From Pollenia angustigena (taxonomy: Eukaryota; Arthropoda; Insecta; Diptera; Polleniidae), in the NCBI GenBank assembly GCA_930367215.1, contig OV884060.1, forward strand, positions 175,223,253 to 175,287,252: 64,000 nucleotides of DNA. The letters run 5' to 3'. The position numbers and the translations under genes are program-made. Below the pieces are notes generated by a model that saw only the letters and a list, made by a program, of their open reading frames with translations, made no database searches and had not been told where the DNA came from. Positions 55,290 through 64,000 of the stretch are shown here, piece after piece. Each line of letters begins with the position of its first letter. Position 1 is the first letter of the stretch.

Positions 55290-57151
55290 TATCGCATGAA
55301 ATTGGGCGTTTAAACTGCCAATAAAAACTATATGAATTTGACAGCATTTATCGTAGTGCTGAGACATTATTTTTTCTTGAACTACATATTATGTTTATGG
55401 CACTGATTTGCAGCTGTTGAGTTTAAACTACACATAAATTTAAGTTAAGTACAAAAATTTATGAAGTTTTTATTCATTATTGAGTTTTCGTTTATTTAAC
55501 GAAATCTTTTTAACATGAACGCGCGTAAATTCTACGAATTGTTCGCTATCATAACAAACACGTACGTTAAAGTTAATGAAGTTTTTTTTCCTTTACTATG
55601 AGTTTTTGTTCACTTAACGAAACCTTCATTAAAAATTATCTCCACGCATAGAACTTGCAATTGATTCGTTGGTATTTAAAAGAGTTTAAGTTTACCATTT
55701 TGTTTTGGCATTTTTCTTGTTATAATTCTTTTCGAACTAGTTCTTTATAAAATATCATTTAAACAAATACAAAAGCGCAGTTTAATTTTATTAAAAATAA
55801 GCTTAGAAGTGTATTCTTAAGTAAAATTGATTCAGTAAAATGATTTTCTATCTGTGTAAAATAAAATTCTTTAATTCTTTGTATCCATTTTAGATTAAGA
55901 TGCCGAAAAAAGAGCTTTAAAATTTATGGAAAGCCATCATTTAAACACAAAATTAATGTGCTTACCATTTAAAAGAATGGAGAGAAAGCATTGGAAAACC
56001 TTTAGAGGCACTTTGTTGTCAACAAATTCCTCATTCTTCTCTGCCATACGGAATTTCATCCAGATCCAACCTGTATGTGTTAATCCAAGTGTTTGTACAC
56101 CGACAACAGCAAAATCTGCCACCAAACCAAATTTTTACAACAATTACACTCTGCTTGTTGAAAAAACAGTTAAGCAGGGCAACCAGCACCATTTTTTTTT
56201 ACGACAGCCCTTGTTTTTGAAATATACCATTGCACTATATTTCTGTAACTTAAAAACTGTATAGTTATGTTTTGCAAGGATATCTAAATTTTTAGAGCAA
56301 CTTTTTTTTTTGAAAAATAAAGCTAAAATTTATTAATTTTTTTTAACACAAATAATACAATTTAAAAAATATTATTTGATTATATTTTTCCATTAGACCC
56401 CACCCAGAAATAGTAAAAAAATAATAAAAAACTACAAAAAATGTATTATTAAACAAAACTCCATTTAGCACTTGAAATAATTAACATTAGTAAACTAATA
56501 AAAGACCAAAATGGAAAAAAACGAACAAAGTTTTAACACAATTTCATACCGACTTAATTGATTTATCTGATAGTGTTTTTTCTGTAAATTGATAGAAATA
56601 CACCCATAATGACAGATAGAAAATGTTTTTATAAAAAACTCTTATACACTTGAAAATCAAAACAAGAACATTATATTTATCAGCAGAGTTATCAGCGAAT
56701 CATTTCACCTCCACATTTGAGTTATTTTTCGGATTGCATTGAATACGAAAAACGATGTCAACGATAATGATGGAAATATACAAAAGAAAGAGAAATTACA
56801 ATTACCGGATAGAGATGTGAAATGCGCATAGGAATAGCTTATCCCATCAACAATAAATTTCAAGTGTTTTTATCAATAATAAAAACTGGGAATTAAGCAC
56901 GAATAACAAAATCTTTTGAAATTAAAATTTTGTATTCCCAAAAATTGAAATTACTTTTTTAAATTTTTTATATTATATTTTTTTTTTAATTCGGAATCAA
57001 TCTAAGGGGTTTACCAAGTGAAAATACGAAAAAAAATTGTCCATATAACTTGCGGCCACACTACCTCTTCCATTTTCGAAATTACAGTATATCTCGAAAA
57101 CAAGAGCTAACTTAAAAAAAAAAATTATGGTTATCACCACTGAATTCAGTG
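55290..57151. other. AT-rich non-coding stretch
   Basis: No supported gene. Overlapping frames at 55926-56264 (+) and 55937-56125 (-) have more balanced composition than most, and the minus one reads VGVQTLGLTHTGWIWMKFRM, but I cannot assign either. Confidence 0.4.
56816..56960 (+). repeat. Partial copy of the 475-bp dispersed repeat
   Basis: gtgaaatgcgcataggaatagc through tattcccaaaaattgaaatt matches the first 140 bp of the tandem units at 20.5 kb almost exactly, then diverges after actttttt. Confidence 0.8.
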
Positions 57152-57153
57152 TA

Positions 57154-58491
57154 CAGTATTCCACGGATAATTACCTCGACAAAAATGCCAATATTTTTGG
57201 GTAATTATGCGGGGTAAGCATTTAAACGAATACGCTTAACTACCTCGTTGAGGTAATTATAAGAATACGTTTAACTACCTCATTGAGGTAATTAAGCGAA
57301 TTCGTTTAAATACCTCAGTGAGGTAATTAGACGTATTTATTTACAAGATAACTTAACTTTGATGTATGAAAAAATTTAAGACAGGAATTTTTACATGCAT
57401 CAGCTAAATCTTAAGAGATAGCAAGTAAAAACAATGGGATTTGTTGTCTTATATTTTTTCTGTAGTGCTTTTTGAGATACCCTGTCATACCCTACTACTA
57501 CTCACGGAACCCGTAAATATTCAATTGCATGGTTTTTCTAGTGCGACCAATGAATGCAGAAACAATATATTCATGCGTTTAGAGCTTTTAATAAATTTTG
57601 GTATCGATTTGTTTGTAAATAATTTAGTACATGTTTTAGCCATTGCTGCATTTTTATTGCAGACATATTTTAAGTTATTAAAACATATAAAAAAAAATTG
57701 CTTAAAATTCTAGTTAACAGATGAATTTTCTGTTGCTTTAATTTCGCCAACCACATTAAATTTGTACAATTTTAAACCAAAGCAAGTTTTTGTTGAAAAT
57801 AAATGTTTTTCGCAACTTATAACATAGAAACCTAGACGCATCGTTTAGTAAACGATCGAATCAGAAACACTTTTTTAAGTAATCTTTTCGTGTCCGTCCC
57901 TCCTTCTTACTGGTTGTATGTCCATGTAAACCTTTTGCGAAAAGTAAAAGTAGCAGTTTTTAATTGTCATAGGAACGAAACCTATGTAAATTGTAAGAAT
58001 CGGTCTATAATATCACATAGTCCCCATGCAAACTTCAAACTTTAATCTCTTTAAGACAAAATATCTCATAAATTTGGTGTATCTAGATAATATATAACTC
58101 TTATATGAATCTTGACCTCATAACATAACTTTTAATGCAAATATTAATTTGTTAAATATTTTGTTTTAATCAAGCCATATTTTGTTTTTAGGCATATTTT
58201 AAAAAAAAAAATTTAGTGCATATTTTCAAATTATTAACATGTAAAACTTGGTAACATTACTTGCTGGGTTTTTGTGAAATAGTACTGAGGCAATTAAACG
58301 AATGAAATTTAGGTATAATTTTGTTTTGGAAGTTGCATTTTTAAGGCAATTATCCGAATCGGGTAATTAAGCGTATGGCAATTAAACGTGGATTTTTGTT
58401 TAAAAAATGGAAAAAAAAACGGGGATTTAAAACTCTAGGTAAATAAGCGTGAAAGGCATTTAAGCGTGGGGTAATTAAGCGGGTTATACTG
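57154..58491. mobile_element. pogo-like TIR element, 1.34 kb, TA-flanked
   Basis: Left end cagtattccacggataatta and right end (taattaagcgggttatactg) are imperfect inverted repeats flanked by TA (57152-57153; 58492-58493). Terminal CAGTAT with TA duplication and ggtaattaagcg phrases are pogo/Tigger-like. The left part has three ~42-bp units around ctacctcattgaggtaatta (57228-57330). A copy of the tgtccgtccc repeat lies at 57885-58130. No DDE transposase frame is visible. Confidence 0.6.
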
Positions 58492-58713
58492 TACTCGAAT
58501 TAGTTTAACCCCTGCTAGTCAGTTTTGTTTCAACTAGCACAGTGTTATTAACAGTACCTGAAAAAATATACGAAAAACGAATAGATTTGTGCTCAGAATC
58601 GATGGATCGATCTTTCAGTATTTGGAGAAATAATGTTTTTGATATTTTTCCAGCTTTTTAAGTAATTAGAAACTCTTATCGGTATTGCCGTTATTTCTTT
58701 TTGTGCGTCGGTA

Positions 58714-59654
58714 CACTGAAAGAATTTTCTTCGCAATACCAATGAATTTTGACATTAATCCCATGAAAAATTGCATTAAAAAGGAACTTATGCAGCGCTT
58801 CGTTGGATCAATGAAACCTGTTTCATTAAAAGGATTTAATGAAACATTACATTAGATCTATGAATATTATTCATTGGATGAATACTTTCAATAAAGTAAA
58901 AAAAAAATTTTTTAATTATTTTTATTTTTTTATTTTTTTAAATTATTTTTTTTATGTTTTTTTATTTTATTTTTTACTTTATTTTATTTTTTTTCTGTCT
59001 CTGGCGGGATTGGATCGCGCAACCTCGGTGCTGAGAGACTAGCTCACTACCAGCTAGTCTACCGGGGCATTGCAGTTTTTGGATAAAAAAACTATGTTTT
59101 TTATTCAATTTAGAGCTTAACTATGAGATTAAATTATCCATATTAACAATAACAACGTTGATTGAAAGTGGATTGAAAGTTTTTGTTTCATTACTATAAT
59201 GACATTTTTATTGTCATAATGAAAATTTAAATTTATGAAGGCAATTATTGAAATATGTTGCTTTTATAAAAGAATTTTTTGATTTCATAAAGTTAATGGC
59301 ATACATGTAACATTAGATGTATGAAATTATTAAATCTTACATTTTTTAATTAACAATTAAACATTTTTTTAAGGAAACTATAATTTTTGTATTAATTTAT
59401 GAATATAGTTATGTTTGTATATTGTTTTTTTATGTTCCCAATTAGAATTTTTTGTTTCACTTGGACAAACTTAAGTTTTCATATATCCAATGAAAATTTT
59501 TAACGTAATTGCAAAATCCAATGAAGCGATTTTAACGAAAATACTTCATTATAACTATGAAATTCCATTTAAATAATGAAAATTTTCATTTACCCAAGGA
59601 AAATTTTTTTATGAAAATGATTCATTAAATATATGAAGCATTTTTCTTTCAGTG
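58714..59654. mobile_element. MITE, CACTGAAAG family, 941 bp including a SINE
   Basis: Ends cactgaaagaattttcttc and the inverse (catttttctttcagtg) are flanked by TA (58712-58713; 59655-59656). Subterminal phrases ccaatgaattttgacattaa and tgaaaatttttaacg-type inversions follow. A minus-strand SINE with a T-rich side interrupts it near 58890-59080. Relatives: 63752-64000 and the fragment at 9115. Confidence 0.75.
58890..59080 (-). mobile_element. tRNA-derived SINE, copy 2
   Basis: On the minus strand the head reads gcccyggtagactagctgg, agtgagctagtctctcagca and ccgaggttgcgcgatccaat, close to copy 1 at 24263 in the same order, followed by cccgccagagac and an A-rich tail (T-rich at 58893-58996 on the plus strand). 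The B box is mutated (gcgatccaatcc), so transcription is less likely. A short open frame here (58839-59042) is accidental. Confidence 0.7.
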
Positions 59655-59656
59655 TA

Positions 59657-60174
59657 TCGTTTTGGAAAAAAGGCGTATCCTTACATCCCTATTTTAGCGA
59701 ACATTTTTTTTTTTAAATGAGCTATATTCCTGATAGTTAATACTTAATCGTTGAAAAGGCATTATAGCATTTGAAATTTTCTAAAATTTGATTTTAGATT
59801 GAAATCGTTGGTGATAAATTTTTTTTCGGAAAATTTATTTACACCAGAAAAAATGTTCATACTAAATATAAATCGATAAACACGTGCCTTCATTTAGCAT
59901 TATAGATATTATAGCGACATGTAAATGATTTCTTATGAAATTGTTTTTTGAAATTTTTTATAATATATAATTACGCTTGTTTTAAAGTTCAGATTTGTAT
60001 ATTTTTAAGATAAGAATTGAAAATGTGATAACGATTTTTTAAGTGTTCTACTTGTATTTTTACAGATCTCTTTAAAAACTTTTTTTTTCTATTAAAAAGA
60101 AGATAGAAAAAACCAAAACATGCGAATGCACATATACATATAAGCAAAATGTGTACTTACCCAGTTGGCCAGAT
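59657..60174. other. AT-rich non-coding stretch
   Basis: No gene or element ends recognised. Confidence 0.45.
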
Positions 60175-60182
60175 TGCCGCTG

Positions 60183-61115
60183 TAGTGCTGGGAAACTACC
60201 GATAGTCTGAAAATATAGAAAACATCGATAGGAAAATATCGTTATCGATATTATTAAAATTTAAAATACAGCTATGAAAAAATGTAACAGCAGCTATACA
60301 CACAATGTTTTTTGTTGCAAATTTTACTTGCTATTAATTCGTGCTGGATTACAGTAACAACAAGAATTGCAGGTGGTACTGATTGCTTAGCTAAGCTGTT
60401 TTTACTGCTAATTATAGGCCTTTGTTTCGAAATTGTTATATGTGTACATAGGGACTGAAATTTCAAATGTTTTTGTAACATTGTAAAAACAATGCAAATT
60501 CAATTCGAGCATATGACAATACAATGAACGACCAGTAGAGGAAAAGTCCGGTAGATTAATTACTTTTTGGGTTGAGAATCAAAACCTATTTAGAACAATA
60601 TCGAAATTTGCAATAAAATGTCATATTGGTCCTGCTATTTCGGTGCCTTCAGAGAGGTGCTTATCAGCAGCACAATTTGTCAAGAACTGTTATCTAAAAT
60701 AAAGTACGTGCATACGTCCAATACGTTCAATAAAGTGATAAAAACAACAAAATGTAGCCTGGTGCCTAATTCTGGCAGTCGTGATTTAGTAGCTTCTCGA
60801 AAGCAATTTTATTTCTAATTCTTTCAGTCGATACTGAACGAATCGAAATTATTTTTTCAGTATTGTGAAACACAAATTAATGCTTTAAAAGACTGGAAAA
60901 ATAATTCCGATTGGTTCAGTATTGATTGAAATAATTTAAAATTAAATTGCCTTCGAATCGAGGAAGTACTCGATCAGGATTGCCAGAATCAGGCCCATGA
61001 TAAAAAACTAGTGAAAGTTTCCTTCTAAAGTACAAACATTCAGTCAATAGTAATATCGATAATATCGATAGTGAAATCTGAACTATCGATAAATATCGAT
61101 AGCTTCCCAGCACTA
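60183..61115. mobile_element. hAT-like element remnant, 8-bp target duplication
   Basis: Inverted ends tagtgctgggaaactaccga and the inverse of the ctatcgat-agcttcccagcacta side are flanked by TGCCGCTG (60175-60182) and TGCCGTTG (61116-61123), an 8-bp duplication with one change, as hAT elements make. Several atatcgata palindromes lie just inside both ends. A transposase C-terminal exon fragment on the plus strand at 60541 supports the assignment. Most of the coding region is gone. Confidence 0.8.
60541..60702 (+). pseudogene. hAT transposase C-terminal (dimerisation) fragment
   Basis: An uninterrupted 53-codon stretch reads LITFWVENQNLFRTISKFAI then IGPAISVPSERCLSAAQFVK and ends at the stop 60700-60702. 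It matches the hAT C-terminal signature W...N...P.LS..A...L..PA.SVPSER.FS.AG, here with Cys-Leu for Val/Phe in SERCLSAA. Catalytic Asp residues lie upstream in the family and are absent, so no activity is expected. Confidence 0.78.
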
Positions 61116-61123
61116 TGCCGTTG

Positions 61124-61670
61124 AAGACATCGTCGTCAATGATGTATGCACGACTTGTAACCTATCGTTAAGGCTTCTTAGAAGAACATTTAGAAGAAAT
61201 CGTCATGCACTACAGTATCAAAATCTATGTGGGACAATATAAGTGACATTGTCTTATAAGTTGTCTTGCATAAAAAGCTTTCGACGAAAAACTATTCTTC
61301 TGTCGTAGTTGAATGATTTGCAATCACTTGGCTTGGTTTGCTTAAAATTTGCACATTCTTTTTTTTAACTGCTGATACCTGCATACAATTTAGAAATAAG
61401 CACAAATTAGTAAAACCGAAATCATGCTGATAAAGGCAGTCGCCAGCAAGAAAATCGATTACATGCTGCATATACGTCACTGTCAATTTAAGAATTGCTA
61501 TTGCTTTATTATAATAAAAGTCGAATACATTAATAACCTGCACAATTATAAATAAAAACTCCTCGGAAGTATTTTCGCTTTTTCCATATTTACAATTGAA
61601 TATAAATAGGAAAAATGGGGAAGGGAAAGAAACTCCGGTTGAATTTTTATTAATAATTGGTTTGAACATG
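61124..61670. other. Non-coding stretch, no gene seen
   Basis: A 125-residue minus-strand frame at 61292-61669 has no recognisable motif and A/T-rich codon use. No element ends seen. Confidence 0.4.
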
Positions 61671-62487
61671 TAATAGCGTTTTCACACTTAATGTGTTAAT
61701 ACAAAATTTTGGTTTTAACGATAAAACCAATCATTAAAACCTGGTTTTACCATACAAAATAAATTTTTTAAAACCATTTTAAAACCTCTTTTGATTTGGT
61801 TTTAAGTAGATTTTATAAAATACAACCATGTTTTCGTTGTACTAAATTCATTACTACCAAGTTATAAAGATTGAAAACAGCTGATAATGTTTAATCCCAG
61901 CTAGCATTTTATATCACAATACAATACTTGAGAAATCAGCTGCACATAATCGCAAATGAGCTAATTTTTTCGATCATAAATGATACTCTTGTCGTGAGAA
62001 ACTACTACACTACCGATGAATTACCTCAAAGAATCATTTTTGATGCAATTTTCTGATTCTTTTTTGAGCAACTTAATGGTAGTTATTCTAATCATTAGTT
62101 AGTATTTATCGTCTCATTTTTTAATCGTAAATTATATAGTTTTTTTATATTTCAAATAATTTTTTTTAATTGTCAACTTTATTTTGAACAAAACAAAAGA
62201 TATTGGGTTCTCGTAAAGGAAAAAGAAACCATTCGCACTGACACTTATTTTATTTTTATTTGTTTGGCAGACAAGAAAATTACTTTTTTTCTCTTTTAAT
62301 TTGACGACACGAATGGGCAAAAATACATAATATTTAAAAATGTTTAGAAATCATTACGAATCGACGGATCTAATCGTTACCTAAAACGCAAAAGGCTCTA
62401 CCTAACATTTTGTAAAGAAGACTGGAGAAGCAAAAAACTTTTTTAAATGATAAATTGCCTGTAACTGTTTATAATTTAGTTTTCTTA

Positions 62488-63007
62488 GGGCACTGCTACA
62501 CGTTAAATAAATATCGTGATATTTGGATCGCGATCCATTTTAAAATATTGATGGATCACGGGCGTATGCTACATGTTCAATATTTATTGCGTCAGTATTA
62601 ATGTTATTTTTGTGCTGTGCGGGTCGTTGAACAATGTCGCGAGAAACCCAAAAGAAAGCCTATTTAGCTATTTTGCTTGCTTTTTCATTGAAGAACAAAG
62701 TGGAAAGAAAAATTTGGAGCAAAAAATACACAAATTTTGTCAATTGTGTTTTACTATTCATTTGTTTAATTTTTTCCACTGCGTATTTTCTTTATTTGCC
62801 AGTTTTTACTGACGTATCCTGATTAAATATTATGAAAATGCTACACGTTCAATATTTATCACGCGATCCACGATCCGCGATCTGGATTTCATGTTTTAGG
62901 CCATTCTGCGATATGGAATGCGATCCATGAATATTGCATGCTACACGTTCAATAAATATCGTGATACTATAAATATCACGATATTTATTGAACGTGTAGC
63001 AGTGCCC
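62488..63007. mobile_element. Inner MITE, 520 bp, TTA target duplication
   Basis: Ends gggcactgctacacgttaaa and the inverse of ttgaacgtgtagcagtgccc are flanked by TTA on both sides, a Harbinger-type pattern. The subterminal phrase gctacacgttcaataaatat recurs inside at about 62570, 62845 and 62939. A 63-residue frame (62634-62822) starts MSRETQKKAYLAILLAFSLK and includes KVERKIWSKKYTNF, faintly like the basic/aromatic start of Harbinger nucleases; this is weak evidence. Confidence 0.75.
62939..63001. repeat. Perfect 27-bp hairpin at the element end
   Basis: tgctacacgttcaataaata(tcgtgat) at 62939-62965 and its exact complement at 62975-63001 are separated by 9 nt. The right terminus of the inner MITE is therefore a self-complementary duplication of its own inverted repeat. 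Confidence 0.92.
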
Positions 63008-63751
63008 TTATAAAAAACCTACAAGTTTTGTTTTGACAATTGACAATGTTGCATATTATGCACACGATTAGTTTGGCTTTAAGCGTTTATCATTTAATGT
63101 TTTGTAGATTTTTTTGTTTCTCAAAATATTGCTGACATTTCTGTTGATGCAATACATCAGAACCAACGAAAAACACGATTTTTGGTTAGTAAGGGCCTTT
63201 ACGTTTTAGGTAACGATATATAATTTCTTTTTTCAATCGCTTAATTGAAAATTCATCAAATGGGATCTTAGAAGACCCAGAAGCATTTTCCTGCATTCTT
63301 TTCTTATTCAAATGAAATTATTTCTTCGAGAAATGAATTTCATTTTGCACAAAACTATTAGGAAAACTATCAGTTAAAACCGGATTTAAAAAACATGTAA
63401 TGTGAACACAAAATCAGCTGCTAATAGTTTTAATGTTAAAACCAGGTTTTAACGTTAGGTGTGAAAACACTATAACAGAAATAAAACAAGCGAAATAAAA
63501 TTGCAGCTATACAAAAGAAGCCCATGAAAAAATTGTCCGAAATAAATAACCATGTAATAATTTTTTTTTTTTTTTTTTTTGTAAATTCCCTAAGCTAATT
63601 TTGTCTTTTATATAGCATAGAATATATTGATATTCTCTTTTATATAGTCGTCAACGATAATATTCAAGACTTTATCGCTTATCTCGTCTTTTGTGACCTC
63701 GCCGACATTTGTATACAAATTTCGTCGACGACTTTTATTGGGCTGTCATCA

Positions 63752-64000
63752 CACTGAAAGAATTTTCTTCACAGATCCAATGGATTTTGACATTAATGTA
63801 ATGAAAAATTACATTAAAATTCAACCTATGTAATCCTTCATTGGAATAATGAAGAATGTTATATTTAAATAACGCAAAATTTTCATTGATTTTATGAAAC
63901 ATTTCGTTAACGGGGGGCTAGTTAATGAAATCTTTCATAAAATCAATGAAAATTTTGCATTATTTTAATGTCAAACGCTATAAGAAATTTTTTATTATTT
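63752..64000 (+). mobile_element. MITE, CACTGAAAG family, cut by the window end
   Basis: cactgaaagaattttcttca, ccaatggattttgacattaa and gaaaaattacattaaaa match the copy at 58714. An inner inverted pair, aaaattttcattgattttat at about 63874 and its complement at about 63940, brackets ttaacggggggctagttaa. The right end lies outside the window. Confidence 0.7.

Larger units (their letters stand above)
62375..63215. mobile_element. Middle TIR element of the nest
   Basis: Arms cgttacctaaaacgcaaaag...taac (62375-62406) and the inverse (63185-63215) match at about 26 of 31 positions. Removing the inner element leaves about 320 bp. The same end sequence occurs twice, in direct orientation, at 24228-24259 and 24631-24662. 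Target duplication is not clear. Confidence 0.65.
61674..63472. mobile_element. Outer TIR element of a three-layer nest, TAA-flanked
   Basis: The ends tagcgttttcacacttaatg and the inverse of the ttaggtgtgaaaacacta side are flanked by TAA (61671-61673; 63473-63475). Subterminal ggttttaac/aaaacctggttttaac phrases appear on both sides. The 3-bp TAA suggests a PIF/Harbinger-type element. Without the two elements nested inside it would be about 0.95 kb. No transposase is recognised. Confidence 0.7.

Overview
The window looks like repeat-dense, AT-rich chromosomal DNA from a higher (cyclorrhaphan) fly. This is inferred from the repeats: an intact jockey-clade LINE, DD41D-type mariner transposases, foldback elements with 9-bp target duplications, dispersed repeats carrying a GTCCGTCTGTCCGTCTG motif, and one 63-nt GT-AG intron candidate. 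No species is claimed. I found no rRNA, no bona fide tRNA, no CRISPR and no convincing intact host gene. Almost everything recognisable is a transposable element, an element fragment, or a tandem repeat made from one.

Layout. 1-5.2 kb: a decayed mariner (1256-2508), degenerate repeats, a 5'-truncated jockey copy with an 11-bp target duplication (4369-4915) and a mariner scrap. 5.2-12 kb: a 153-bp-period repeat, and TA-flanked terminal-inverted-repeat elements whose ends begin CACGCAGAG or similar (8476-8917; 10068-11734 with another element inside). 12-19.3 kb: a piggyBac-type transposase scrap, then a 4.7-kb interval bounded by TTAA and matching CCCTWATGTGAAT ends. 20.3-24.7 kb: a CACAG-ended element carrying a 475-bp tandem repeat, a long inverted repeat, and a tRNA-derived SINE. 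24.7-26.9 kb: an unrecognised minus-strand protein gene cut in two by a LINE fragment. 28-30.4 kb: a foldback and another inverted-repeat element. 32.4-36.6 kb: seven head-to-tail copies of an internally deleted mariner, in alternating A/B units. 37.8-38.9 kb: a Helitron with clean ends. 40.4-50 kb: two minus-strand mariner copies, invaded between them by two related foldback elements with 9-bp duplications, a TA-flanked element, and a jockey with both ORFs open. 50-64 kb: small tandem repeats, a Harbinger-like MITE, a TIR element inserted into a relative of itself, a pogo-like element, a SINE inside a MITE, a hAT remnant with an 8-bp duplication, and a three-layer nest of TIR elements at 61.7-63.5 kb.

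How the parts work together. There is no operon or pathway. The only plausibly functional genes are the two jockey ORFs at 45.5-49.7 kb (RNA-binding Gag-like protein, then endonuclease plus reverse transcriptase), joined by an ATGA stop/start overlap. Most other elements are non-autonomous and would need transposases from elsewhere. Several insertions can be read exactly because a related uninterrupted copy (a paralogous empty site) lies in the same window. The most unusual items are the 9-bp foldback family, the mariner-derived higher-order array, the three-layer nest, and the broken unidentified gene near 25 kb.
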